Shown: piece after piece, positions 13,531 through 21,447 of the stretch
Numbering within the stretch: position 1 is the stretch's first letter
How the letters are laid out: every line of letters starts with the position of its first letter
Origin: DAONDZ01 sp964517555
GTDB lineage: Bacteria; Patescibacteriota; Patescibacteriia; Patescibacteriales; UBA12465
DNA: 24,482 nt
Assembly (NCBI GenBank): GCA_964517555.1
Contig: CAZFEF010000009.1
Span: forward strand, 1 to 24,482
Direction: 5' to 3'
Made by a program: the position numbers and the translations under genes
The notes under the pieces: generated by a model
Databases searched by the model: none
Told to the model about the DNA's origin: nothing
What the model saw: the letters and a program-made list of their open reading frames with translations, nothing else

Positions 13531-14550
13531 CTACTTACACGGTTCATGCAATATTTTATTAGGATAAGCAGCTAAAAGCTCCGTAATGCTGCCAAAGGAT
13601 TTTAGATACTTACTAGATAGCGCTTTCCAGCCGTCATCTGTGTCGCAATAATAATACCTAGAAGTGCTATAGCTTGAAGTATAATAAATATGGCCGGTAA
13701 CCGCGGGTTGATTGTTTTCCGTAGCAGAAGGACTTACAGAATCAATAACTTCAGCACAGGCTTCGGGAGCCCAAAGCCCTAATTTCTGGTCCTGAGCATA
13801 TTTCTGCGCTGTTTTAAACTCCGCTTGGTATCTATAGGGAGTATTATAAGTATACTCATAGGCAAAACCGTTTTCAACCATCCATTTATTAAAAAATAAT
13901 CCGTCTTCTAGGTAAACATAACGAAGTAATCTATTATATTTATCACGATTATCCTGGCTGGGATCAGCCTCCAACTTAACCTTTTTGCCGCTTAATAATT
14001 CTTTGGCCTTATTTGATGCTTCTTTGCCAAAACACTCTACCGGCTTTCTGGGGTCAACTGTTTCTGGCGTATTTATTCCTATAAGACGTAACGTTTCTAT
14101 GTTCCCATCCATACTAACTTTAATAGTATCCCCATCAACTACACTAGTAACCTGATAAGAATCAGTTGTTATATCAGAATTAACAGCATCTTTAATCTCT
14201 TCAACTGGTGAAGAAAAATTATTTTGTGTATTATTATCAATATTTTGTTCAATCTCTACGCCCGTATTTTTATTGGGCTTAGTATTGTTGTTTGAATCAC
14301 TCGGATCAACACTAAAACCAACAGCTATAAAGAAAGCGATAATCAAAATTATCGCCATAATAATCGGCTTAACCTTTAAGCCCAGTTTTCCATTTATTAA
14401 TTTGCCAGAATAAGGAATTAAAAATAAGGAAATAATCAAGAATATTATCCCCCCTAAAATTTTAGAATTTGAAAAAGATATAACGGCAAAAAGAAAAACG
14501 ATAACCCCTAAAATCCAATTAATAATGTTTTTAATTTTCATTTTCAACAT
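13531..14550 (-). CDS. Membrane-anchored thermonuclease (SNase-like)
   Basis: A 339-residue protein. Residues 10-80 contain three hydrophobic membrane segments. A low-complexity Asn/Thr-rich linker follows (80-125). Residues 132-265 are a staphylococcal-nuclease domain: VVDGDTIKV (137-145), LRLIGINTPE (154-163), DKYNRLLRYV (203-212) and WMVENGFAY. Arg155, Glu163 and Arg207 match the catalytic Arg35, Glu43 and Arg87 of the S. aureus enzyme, and Asp139/141 the calcium ligand. The residue equal to Asp40 is Asn160, a change in a calcium ligand. A Tyr/Ser-rich C-terminal module with two Cys follows. Likely a cell-surface DNase, perhaps for DNA scavenging or uptake. Its promoter is shared in sequence with the structured RNA. 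Confidence 0.85.
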   Translation of the reverse strand: MLKMKIKNIINWILGVIVFLFAVISFSNSKILGGIIFLIISLFLIPYSGKLINGKLGLKVKPIIMAIILIIAFFIAVGFSVDPSDSNNNTKPNKNTGVEIEQNIDNNTQNNFSSPVEEIKDAVNSDITTDSYQVTSVVDGDTIKVSMDGNIETLRLIGINTPETVDPRKPVECFGKEASNKAKELLSGKKVKLEADPSQDNRDKYNRLLRYVYLEDGLFFNKWMVENGFAYEYTYNTPYRYQAEFKTAQKYAQDQKLGLWAPEACAEVIDSVSPSATENNQPAVTGHIYYTSSYSTSRYYYCDTDDGWKALSSKYLKSFGSITELLAAYPNKILHEPCK

Positions 14551-14588
14551 AAATTTAATAGAATTTATAAAATGCCTGTCTAGGGCTA

Positions 14589-14617
14589 AATATAGCTTAA
14601 AACAACCAAAAAAGCAA
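14589..14617 (-). promoter_or_regulatory. Promoter of the thermonuclease gene
   Basis: On the minus strand TTGCTT (14617-14612), a 17-bp spacer and TATATT (14594-14589), about 40 bp before the ATG at 14550. Geometry is identical to the promoter at 13385-13413. Confidence 0.6.
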
Positions 14618-14664
14618 ACGGAAGTTACCTACAGTTTATCTACTTCGGGAATCTGGACTTCCTT
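14589..14664 (-). repeat. Promoter-region repeat, copy B
   Basis: Second copy of the repeat at 13385-13458. The 8-bp direct repeats are TTACCTAC (14625-14632) and TTATCTAC (14636-14643), again 11 bp apart and upstream of the -35. The remainder up to 14700 has a small inverted repeat GCTAAG/CTTAGC (14665-14670/14682-14687) in front of the recombinase. Confidence 0.7.
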
Positions 14665-14793
14665 GCTAAGTTGCGTCATTCCTTAGCTGTATAACTAACC
14701 CATAATCATATGAACCAACCAACTACCATCTTAAAGCCCAAAGTGGCTCTTTATGGCCAAAATGGGGCTAACCCGGGCATATTAGAGGTTGAA

Positions 14794-16062
14794 ATGCGCT
14801 ACTGCCTCTATGCCCGCAAATCGACAGAAGAAGACGAACGTCAGGCTCTTTCTATAGATTCTCAGGTTAAGGAGATGCTGGAAATAGCGATTCGGGATAA
14901 TATCCAAATAGCGGAGATTAGAAGAGAAAATCATTCAGCCAAGGATTCTGGTCAAAGACCAGTATTTAATAAACTTATAACCGACATTAAGCAGGGCCTG
15001 TTTAATGGTATTCTCTGTTGGGCACCGGATAGATTAAGCCGTAATGCGGGCGATCTGGGGGCGATAGTCGATCTGATGGACCAGGGTTTTATAAAAGATA
15101 TACGGACGCACGGACAAAGATTTACTAATAGCCCTAACGAAAAATTTCTACTCATGATCTTAGGATCTCAAGCTAAATTAGAAAATGACCATAAGGGTGA
15201 GAATGTAAAACGAGGGCTACGGGCTAAATGCGAACAAGGTTGGCGACCGGGCCGCCCGCCACTAGGCTATTTACATGATAAATATGCGAATAAGGGACAA
15301 AAGAAAATCTTCTTTGATCCTAAAAGAGCGCCGATAGTTAAAAAGATATTTGAAAAAGTAGCTTATGAACAATACAGTTGTCGTCGAATATATCGCTGGT
15401 TAAAAGATGAAACTGATTTTAAAACCAGGAATGATAAAATGATGAGTATTAGCATGATCCAACTATTAATTAAAGAGCCTTTTTATTATGGCGAGTTTGA
15501 ATATCCCGAAGGTAGTGATAAATGGTATAAGGGCGGTTATGAGCCGATAATTTCTAAGGAATTGTATGCTAAGGCTAATGAGCAATTAGGCCGGGATAAT
15601 ATCCAAAGGCATGAGTGTAAGGAGTTTGCTTTTACTAAATTAATTAAATGCGGTCATTGCGGATCAGGCATCACCGCCGATGAGAAATTTAAAAAACGGA
15701 GTGATGGCTCCGTTAAAAGATATGTTTATTATGGTTGCGCTAGATCTAAAGATATTAATTGTAAGAGTGGGTATATTCGAGAGGAAGAAATGATTGAACA
15801 ATTAACTCAAGTGATTGATAGGCTGGGTATTAATGAATTAGGAATTAAGCGGCAATTTAATGAGGAGATTGAGAGATATTATCGATTTAGTAAGAGGGTG
15901 CTAGGGGTCACAGAAATTGACTTTGATCGGCAAAAAGAGATTGATATGCGTAATTATGCTAAATATGTCTTAAGAGAGGGGTCAATTCTAGAAAAACGTG
16001 AGGTTTTAGGGAGTTTGGAAAGTAGGTTGGTGATGGAAAATAAAAAATTAATAATAAAATAG
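14794..16062 (+). CDS. Large serine recombinase
   Basis: A 422-residue site-specific recombinase. The resolvase/invertase catalytic domain opens with MRYCLYARKST (nucleophile Ser10) and has APDRLSRNAGD (77-87) carrying the conserved arginines. The recombinase domain covers about 150-270 (GRPPLGYLHD at its start). A zinc ribbon follows with Cys286, Cys289, Cys315 and Cys323, then a short helical tail. It inserts and excises an element by attP x attB recombination, so it marks this region as mobile. I chose the ATG at 14794 because AGAGG sits 8 bp upstream and the catalytic domain begins at once. The frame reaches an ATG at 14710 that lacks a ribosome-binding site and would add 28 residues. It is divergent from the thermonuclease gene. 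Confidence 0.9.
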   Translation: MRYCLYARKSTEEDERQALSIDSQVKEMLEIAIRDNIQIAEIRRENHSAKDSGQRPVFNKLITDIKQGLFNGILCWAPDRLSRNAGDLGAIVDLMDQGFIKDIRTHGQRFTNSPNEKFLLMILGSQAKLENDHKGENVKRGLRAKCEQGWRPGRPPLGYLHDKYANKGQKKIFFDPKRAPIVKKIFEKVAYEQYSCRRIYRWLKDETDFKTRNDKMMSISMIQLLIKEPFYYGEFEYPEGSDKWYKGGYEPIISKELYAKANEQLGRDNIQRHECKEFAFTKLIKCGHCGSGITADEKFKKRSDGSVKRYVYYGCARSKDINCKSGYIREEEMIEQLTQVIDRLGINELGIKRQFNEEIERYYRFSKRVLGVTEIDFDRQKEIDMRNYAKYVLREGSILEKREVLGSLESRLVMENKKLIIK

Positions 16063-16115
16063 TTTTAAAATATTTCTTCACTTTCTCAATTTACCTGAGA
16101 ATAAAATATATGTTA

Positions 16116-17189
16116 TTAAAACCTCGAATATAGCGCCCTGGCCTCTTTAATTCTTTGAAGCATATCGTTAATAATTACATCCCCGGACTCTGAAAAAGTG
16201 ATATAACCCTCTTTATTTAATTTATCAAAGTCAATCTTAAAACTAGCGATGGCCTCATTCTTTTCCTCAGACAAAATACCAATAATTGTTCGTTTCACCA
16301 AATATGAAAAAATATCGGGAGCAATACCAGGACCGTTGCTGTTATTGTCTTTTTTTATGATATCAAAATGATGATCATAATCCAATTTAAACTGTTCTTT
16401 TATTTTTTTATAGTATTGAGCATAGATATCAGCAAACTCATGGCTGCTTTCTTCTAATTTTCCATTATTAAAATCGATTTTATATACCAAGGGGATACTA
16501 ATACTGTGACCATAATCGACATAAAAATAAAACAAATTAGCGCTATAAGCTAGATAATATATTTCCCCATCCTTCTTTAAAAAACGTTCCTTTGAGTTTG
16601 ATCCATTATCAAGCCAATTAATTTCTTTTGAGGCCACAAAACGATTTGATGAAAGAAATACTGGTTGCCAATAAGTGCAACAATGGGCACCTTGACTATA
16701 CCCGGAATATATTACAACAGCATTGTTTCCGTTCTTTATAATAACTTCCTCTACAAAATATGGTGCGGCGGTAAGAATTTTTCGATTGTATATACTAAAA
16801 TTATTTCTGTTAATATTTAAATCGAGATCCGCCTTTCCGTCCAAAATATTAGTCTTGAGATTAAGGTTATAACCAAATAAATTAGAGTTGATCTCTTTTT
16901 CTAATATTGAATCATCGATCTGATCCGTTAAAAATTCTGAAGCATAAAAGTCCACGTCTTCTTGATTATATTTTGATTTAATTTCGGAAAATATTTCTGA
17001 ATCTATTTCATGCCAGAAATTGACTACCGACTCTTCCCTTCCTTCCTTCATTGAAGGTTGTTTGGCCACAGAATCATTGTTAATTGAATAATCGATCTTA
17101 ATTCTAGCCAATAAAATAATATAAACAATAATGATAACCACGGCCGGGATGGAAAATATTTTAATTTTGCGGCGTATTTTTTGATTCAT
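16116..17189 (-). CDS. Hypothetical membrane-anchored extracytoplasmic protein
   Basis: A 357-residue protein with a basic N terminus and one hydrophobic segment at 11-28, so it is probably anchored with a large outside domain. The middle has beta-rich sequence with VVIYSGYSQGAHCCTYWQPVFL (about 157-178), a GAHCC motif seen in some periplasmic proteins of unknown function, then alternating aromatic strands and a helical C terminus. No family is assigned. It has its own extended -10 promoter and converges with the recombinase; a weak 6-bp hairpin (16083-16101) lies between them. Confidence 0.6.
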   Translation of the reverse strand: MNQKIRRKIKIFSIPAVVIIIVYIILLARIKIDYSINNDSVAKQPSMKEGREESVVNFWHEIDSEIFSEIKSKYNQEDVDFYASEFLTDQIDDSILEKEINSNLFGYNLNLKTNILDGKADLDLNINRNNFSIYNRKILTAAPYFVEEVIIKNGNNAVVIYSGYSQGAHCCTYWQPVFLSSNRFVASKEINWLDNGSNSKERFLKKDGEIYYLAYSANLFYFYVDYGHSISIPLVYKIDFNNGKLEESSHEFADIYAQYYKKIKEQFKLDYDHHFDIIKKDNNSNGPGIAPDIFSYLVKRTIIGILSEEKNEAIASFKIDFDKLNKEGYITFSESGDVIINDMLQRIKEARALYSRF

Positions 17190-17220
17190 AATAATCTAAC
17201 GGAATATTAATTATGGTCCT

Positions 17221-17229
17221 ATTATAGCA
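17221..17229 (-). promoter_or_regulatory. Extended -10 promoter for the gene at 16116-17189
   Basis: On the minus strand TGCTATAAT (TG-n-TATAAT) lies about 32 bp before the start codon. The -35 position is poor. Confidence 0.55.
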
Positions 17230-17262
17230 TATTTAATTTTTAAAAGTAGCTTTTTGTTTGAC

Positions 17263-17304
17263 TTAATCAAAAGAACTCGGCCTTAGCCGAGTTCTTTTGA
17301 TTAA
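17263..17304. terminator. 19-bp perfect-stem terminator
   Basis: Bases 17263-17281 are the exact reverse complement of 17286-17304 with a CTTA loop. The central part is GC-rich and the ends are A/T runs, so it can end transcription in both directions. It closes the ftsEX/tRNA-Gln transcription unit reading leftwards. The stretch 17305-17354 shows nothing else. Confidence 0.75.
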
Positions 17305-17354
17305 AGCAATATAGCAGAAAGCGTGTCGGTCATAAAACACAAAATCTGTCAATG

Positions 17355-17425
17355 CTCGGGGACAGGGATTCGAACCCCGATTCACGGCTTCAAAGGCCGC
17401 TGTCCTACCATTAGACGATCCCCGA
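17355..17425 (-). tRNA. tRNA-Gln (TTG)
   Basis: A complete cloverleaf on the minus strand: acceptor TCGGGGA/TCCCCGA, T arm with TTCGAAT loop, and anticodon loop CTTTGAA giving anticodon TTG (reads CAA). The discriminator is G, as usual for tRNA-Gln, and CCA is not encoded. It follows the small gene downstream of ftsX. Confidence 0.92.
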
Positions 17426-17474
17426 ATAAAACAAAATAATATTAAAGGAATTAATATTATTGGTCAAGTTAAAG

Positions 17475-17717
17475 TTAAATTTTCGCCTGATCTACAATCT
17501 CTTGGTCACCAGAACCATTAGAATATTCCTTAATTTTCAGCTCCCGATCATCACCGGCATAAATATAAACCGGGTAATACTCTTGAGTGGCTTTATCATG
17601 AATCATCAACAATTCCACTGCTCCTAATTTTTTTCCTTCAAGCTTAAAATCGGCTATCAAGTCCTGCAATGGGTCATCGGCAAATTCATGATTGCCAAAA
17701 TGGTATTTGTTCAACAT
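17475..17717 (-). CDS. Small hypothetical protein downstream of ftsX
   Basis: An 80-residue acidic soluble protein (GNHEFADDPLQDLIADFKLEG, then a beta-type VELLMIHD and YYPVYIYAGDDRELKI). No family is recognised. Its ATG is 2 bp after the ftsX stop, so it is translated from the ftsEX message. It precedes tRNA-Gln on the same strand. The tight coupling suggests a real gene, possibly serving FtsEX, but that is context only. Confidence 0.6.
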   Translation of the reverse strand: MLNKYHFGNHEFADDPLQDLIADFKLEGKKLGAVELLMIHDKATQEYYPVYIYAGDDRELKIKEYSNGSGDQEIVDQAKI

Positions 17718-17719
17718 AT

Positions 17720-18628
17720 TTAAACCTTAGAATAACGGCGAATAGCCAAACCGCTAGCGATGATATTGATCAAGGCAACAGCCAGGAACTGGGCGCCGAA
17801 AATCAAGAAAAAATGAGACAAGAAATAACTAACAATATTAAACTGATAATCCAAAAAGAAAACTTCTAGATACGGCTGTAGCAAACCCAAGAACGGGAAA
17901 AATAAAGCGACGCCGATAATAGTGGCCGCCAGGGCATAGAATATGGCCGAGAATAAAAAGGGCTGATAAATAAAACGATTAGAAGCCCCGACCAAGCGCA
18001 TAATCTCAATCTCGCGACGATGAGTATAGATAGCTACCTTGATAGAATTATAAGCCACCAACATACTGGTCAAGATAAAAATGGCAATGATAAAGAATCC
18101 CACTTCATTAATCTTCTTAGTAATCTGGTTGATCTTCTGCAGAATCAAGGCGTTGTCAGTAAAATCACGAGACTCAATAATCGGGTTATTATTCTTCTTA
18201 ATCTGCTCAATCAGATTTCCGGCCTGGTCCGAATCCTTGGGGCTGATTACTAAACTGGGAGAAAGCGGATTCTTGCCTAGCTCTCTAAGGGCTGAAAGAA
18301 TCTCGGGATTATTTTTGTTCCGTTCTCGAAAAAAATCCAAAGCTTGATTTTTGGAAATATAACCAACCTCTTTGACCTCTGGCATAGCTAATAATTTAGT
18401 CTTGAGATCTAAAATCTCTGCCTCGCTAGCCTCCGGTCTCAGATAAAGACTGATATTAACTTTGCTCTTAACCGCGTCAATGGCATTCTGACTCAAAGAC
18501 TGAACAGTTAATAGCATGTTTACGGAAAACAAAGCCAAAACTAAGATAGTAATAGTAGCCACCGTTAACCAAACGTTGCGGCTGATGTCTTGGAAGCTGA
18601 ATTTTAGAATGCGCCAAAATGAAGTCAT
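17720..18628 (-). CDS. ftsX: Cell division protein FtsX
   Basis: A 302-residue membrane protein, the permease-like partner of FtsE. Transmembrane segments are near 20-42, 176-199, 222-250 and 275-293. The extracytoplasmic domain lies between the first two, and the conserved cytoplasmic REIEIMRLVGAS (205-216) contacts the ATPase. FtsEX does not transport; it transmits ATP hydrolysis to septal peptidoglycan hydrolases. The start at 18628 (MTSFWRIL) is chosen because it follows the ftsE stop by 1 bp; the frame is open 54 bp further but that would overlap ftsE. The following small gene starts 2 bp after its stop. Confidence 0.92.
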   Translation of the reverse strand: MTSFWRILKFSFQDISRNVWLTVATITILVLALFSVNMLLTVQSLSQNAIDAVKSKVNISLYLRPEASEAEILDLKTKLLAMPEVKEVGYISKNQALDFFRERNKNNPEILSALRELGKNPLSPSLVISPKDSDQAGNLIEQIKKNNNPIIESRDFTDNALILQKINQITKKINEVGFFIIAIFILTSMLVAYNSIKVAIYTHRREIEIMRLVGASNRFIYQPFLFSAIFYALAATIIGVALFFPFLGLLQPYLEVFFLDYQFNIVSYFLSHFFLIFGAQFLAVALINIIASGLAIRRYSKV

Positions 18629-18629
18629 A

Positions 18630-19310
18630 TTAAATAATATATTTCCCTTGTTTTTGATCGCTGACCACTGTGCCGTTTTCAATAGTCACCACTCTCTTTT
18701 TTAAACGATTCACCACCTCCCGATTGTGAGTAACCAGGATAACAGTGGTGCCAAAATTATTTATCCTTAACAATAAATCGATAATCTCATTAGCATTAAT
18801 GGAATCCAAATTTCCGGTCGGCTCATCAGCTAATAGTATCTTGGGTTGATGCACTAGAGCTCTAGCAATAGCAGCTCGCTGTTGTTCGCCACCAGAAACT
18901 TCGTGGGGATAGCGATCACGCTTGTCCTCTAGGCCGACAATCCGCATTACGCTTGATACCACTCGATCAATTTTTTCCTGATTTTGGCCACAAACCTCTA
19001 AGGCAAAGGCAACATTCTCCCACAGAGTTTTTTTAGGCAAGAGTTTAAAGTCTTGGAAAATAACCCCTATCTGGCGCCTGAGATAAGGCACTTCGCGACG
19101 GGTAATATTAGTTATATCCCAATCGCCGATAATTATTTGACCGGTAGAAATTCGCTCTTCGCCAGTTAAAATCTTGACTAAGGTGGTTTTCCCGGCACCA
19201 GATTGACCAACCAAAGAAACAAACTCACCGGCCTCAATCTTTAAATTGACGTCGTTTAAAACCGGAACGGCCGGATTATAGTATTTGAAAACATGTTTTA
19301 GGGTGATCAT
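18630..19310 (-). CDS. ftsE: Cell division ATP-binding protein FtsE
   Basis: A 226-residue ABC ATPase. Walker A GQSGAGKTT (35-43), Q-loop Gln86, signature VSGGEQQ (138-144) and Walker B ILLADEP (158-164) followed by TGNLD are intact. Length and the neighbouring ftsX identify FtsE, which assembles with FtsX at the septum. It is translationally coupled to ftsX (1 bp between stop and start). Its own promoter overlaps the end of the upstream RlpA-DacA gene. Confidence 0.95.
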   Translation of the reverse strand: MITLKHVFKYYNPAVPVLNDVNLKIEAGEFVSLVGQSGAGKTTLVKILTGEERISTGQIIIGDWDITNITRREVPYLRRQIGVIFQDFKLLPKKTLWENVAFALEVCGQNQEKIDRVVSSVMRIVGLEDKRDRYPHEVSGGEQQRAAIARALVHQPKILLADEPTGNLDSINANEIIDLLLRINNFGTTVILVTHNREVVNRLKKRVVTIENGTVVSDQKQGKYII

Positions 19311-19324
19311 AAAGAAGCACCATC

Positions 19325-19352
19325 ATTATAACAGAATTGTATTCAGTCGCAA
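19325..19352 (-). promoter_or_regulatory. ftsE promoter overlapping the upstream stop codon
   Basis: On the minus strand TTGCGA (19352-19347), a 16-bp spacer and TATAAT (19330-19325), preceded by TGT to give an extended -10. The TATAAT contains the TAA stop codon of the RlpA-DacA gene. Confidence 0.65.
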
Positions 19353-20930
19353 AGCATAGCGCAACAAATCGGCCATTTCCTTAAAACTAGAAGCCCGATC
19401 CGGAGTGCCCAAAGTCACCACGATCAATTGATCATTGCCTAATTTCAACCTAGTCATCAGGCAATACCGAGCCTCATCCAGGTAACCAGTCTTGGAGGCA
19501 CTAAAATTGTACTTATTCAGCGCCACCAACTGATTAGTGTTTTTGAGGGCATGTTCTGCACCATCATTGGCGTTTTTAAAAGTATAGCGGTTGGCCGTAC
19601 TGGCTGCCACTAAAATTGGATCAGCCATCACTGCCTTAGTGATCATAGCGTAATCTAGGGCAGTAGAAACATTCTCCGGTGAAAGGCCAGTTGGTTCCAC
19701 AAAACTAGTCTGAGTTGCCCCCCAAAGCCGAACCTGAGAATTCATAGCGGCGATAAACTCGGAACGGCTTAATCCACTAAGTCGCACCAAGGATTCCACG
19801 GCATTATTGGCCGATCCGACCAACGAACTATAAATTAAATCTTTGATAGTTAAGGTATCACCATCTTTCATCTTGATTTTGGCTGATTCTGACGGAGAAC
19901 AATATTGGTAGTTGTATTTTTCATCTTGTAGGCGATAGGCCACTACTTCGTTTAAACGCTCTCGATTATTACCTTGGTCCAAAAATACTTTGACAGCTAC
20001 AATTTTAGTCAAACTAGCCAAGGGCCTGACTGTCTCAGCATTCTTCTGATACAAAATTTCGCCATCGCTTTGACGCATAATGATAATAGAAGGCGATTTG
20101 ATTTCCGGAATAACAGCAGCACCATTTTTATCTACTCCCAAAACCTGACCAGAACTATCGGCCTTAATCTCTAAAGGCACCACCCGAACATTAATAATCC
20201 CGGCCCGAGGCGAAGCGATCTTGGCAAAAGCCCGATAATCTAAATCCACCGCTCGATTAGGATGCTTGTCTCTTTCTGGGCCATAGTCATTGACTGTCAC
20301 GTCAACGTATTTATTATTAGCTGTATTATACACCCTAAGCTTAGAGCCTTTGGGAAAATCCGGAGAGGCCGTATACATGCCATTCTTATATTTGTACCAG
20401 CTAGCTTGGCCATTTACCAAAACCCCGGGGTAAGCAAAAACGGCTACTCGAGCAAAATTTAAATTAAAATCAGCGGAGATGATATTTTTGCCGCTAACCT
20501 CTCGACTCGACAATGGTCGCCAAGAATTAAAGTTTTTATCATAAAACATTATCTGCTTGAAATCATTGGAATCGCGATTAGGATCGTAGTTGACAAAAAT
20601 TTTAGCCGGGACACTAAGCTTGGGTGAAAATTCAATTTGATAAACCGCGCTTAAACGATCTAATTGCCAAGGATCAGGCATCTTCTCCGCCAATTTTATT
20701 ACCTCCACCTTTAAATCCCGATCTGACTCTTGAGCCGGAATTTCGAGGCGTAAGCCATCAGCAAAAAAATAAAGAGTTTTTCCTTGTTTCAATTCAGAAA
20801 TTCTAACAGTGGCCGCATCGACTTCATTAGAAACTTCATCCATGGCTAACAAAAAATTCGGCGGGAACAATAGCAGACCCACCCCTAACCACAGCAAACA
20901 AATTTTAATTAAAGACTTCTTATTAATCAT
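19326..20930 (-). CDS. RlpA-like DPBB / D-alanyl-D-alanine carboxypeptidase fusion
   Basis: A 534-residue exported protein. Signal peptide at 1-30. A beta-rich N-terminal domain covers about 40-165. Residues 170-253 are an RlpA-like double-psi beta-barrel (GQASWYKY at 174-181, VTVNDYGPERDKHPNRAVDL with Asp215 where family catalytic Asp lies, AFAKIA). Residues 280-534 are a DacA-type penicillin-binding domain: SLTK (306-309, nucleophile Ser306), SAN (373-375) and KTG (480-482). It would trim pentapeptide stems and possibly cut glycan strands. Having both activities in one chain is unusual. It sits between tRNA-Thr and ftsE in a division block, consistent with septal wall remodelling. Confidence 0.9.
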   Translation of the reverse strand: MINKKSLIKICLLWLGVGLLLFPPNFLLAMDEVSNEVDAATVRISELKQGKTLYFFADGLRLEIPAQESDRDLKVEVIKLAEKMPDPWQLDRLSAVYQIEFSPKLSVPAKIFVNYDPNRDSNDFKQIMFYDKNFNSWRPLSSREVSGKNIISADFNLNFARVAVFAYPGVLVNGQASWYKYKNGMYTASPDFPKGSKLRVYNTANNKYVDVTVNDYGPERDKHPNRAVDLDYRAFAKIASPRAGIINVRVVPLEIKADSSGQVLGVDKNGAAVIPEIKSPSIIIMRQSDGEILYQKNAETVRPLASLTKIVAVKVFLDQGNNRERLNEVVAYRLQDEKYNYQYCSPSESAKIKMKDGDTLTIKDLIYSSLVGSANNAVESLVRLSGLSRSEFIAAMNSQVRLWGATQTSFVEPTGLSPENVSTALDYAMITKAVMADPILVAASTANRYTFKNANDGAEHALKNTNQLVALNKYNFSASKTGYLDEARYCLMTRLKLGNDQLIVVTLGTPDRASSFKEMADLLRYALRLNTILL

Positions 20931-20954
20931 GATATAAAAATATTAATTATTATG

Positions 20955-21025
20955 AGCCTCCTGTCAGAATCGAACTGACGTCTCCGGTTTACGATACCGC
21001 TGCTTTGCCACTAAGCTAAGGAGGC
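20955..21025 (-). tRNA. tRNA-Thr (CGT)
   Basis: Cloverleaf on the minus strand: acceptor GCCTCCT/AGGAGGC, D stem GCTT/AAGC, T arm GTCAG-TTCGATT-CTGAC, and anticodon loop ATCGTAA with anticodon CGT (reads ACG). The first base pair of the anticodon stem (27-43) is G-G, and position 32 is A, both slightly odd. CCA is not encoded. It lies 5 bp after the DivIC-like gene. Confidence 0.88.
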
Positions 21026-21030
21026 AAGAA

Positions 21031-21447
21031 TTATTGAAAGAAATAATGGTACCAACGTTGCCAGTTATTTCCCCAACGCTCTTCCGTCCCATTAACTACG
21101 GCGTCTGTCGTAGGCGCTACCTCCTGGACAACCACTACCTTTTCTCCAGCCTTCTTCATGCCCAAATTCAGCTTGGCCTTAGCTTCCACGGCCTGATCAG
21201 AACCAAGATAATTAACTAAATCTTGTAGTTTTTGATTCTCATCTTCATATTTTTCAATCTCCGCTTCGGCCGATTTTATTTCTCTTTCCAGAACTTTCTC
21301 TTGGCTCAAGTTTTTAGATAAAGGCCAAACGATAGCCAGTAATATCAAAATTCCCAAAAAAGTAAACCAGCCGGATTTCAGCCATTGCCGGTATTTGCTA
21401 GTTTCTTTTTGTTCTTGATGATTATTTTTTTTGACTTGGGGTTTCAT
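21031..21447 (-). CDS. Septum formation initiator FtsB/DivIC-like protein
   Basis: A 138-residue bitopic membrane protein: basic cytoplasmic tail (1-27), one transmembrane helix (28-46), a coiled coil (about 50-86, with KSAEAEIEKYEDENQKLQDL), then the family-typical EAKAKLNLGMKKAGEKVVVV (about 92-111). FtsB/DivIC links FtsL and FtsQ in the divisome. The Trp-rich tail (NNWQRWYHYFF) is lineage-specific. Its start overlaps the ATPase 3' end by 26 bp, so they share a message. Confidence 0.88.
   Translation of the reverse strand: MKPQVKKNNHQEQKETSKYRQWLKSGWFTFLGILILLAIVWPLSKNLSQEKVLEREIKSAEAEIEKYEDENQKLQDLVNYLGSDQAVEAKAKLNLGMKKAGEKVVVVQEVAPTTDAVVNGTEERWGNNWQRWYHYFFQ

Larger units (their letters stand above)
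7100..16062. mobile_element. Putative integrated element (methylase, terminase, serine recombinase; no capsid genes)
   Basis: The stretch holds a ParB-like/methyltransferase fusion, small and large terminase, two lipoproteins, a PD-(D/E)XK-like protein, a membrane thermonuclease, two structured RNAs and a large serine recombinase at the right edge. Terminase plus recombinase is mobile-element content, but no portal, capsid, protease or tail gene is present, so it is a satellite-like element or a decayed prophage. I could not identify flanking att repeats, so the limits are only those of the outermost element-like parts. The operon at 4527-6990 might belong to it. Confidence 0.5.

Noticed and set aside
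14710..14793. N-terminal 28-residue extension of the serine recombinase
   Set aside because: No ribosome-binding site precedes the ATG at 14710, while AGAGG precedes the ATG at 14794, where the family's catalytic domain starts.
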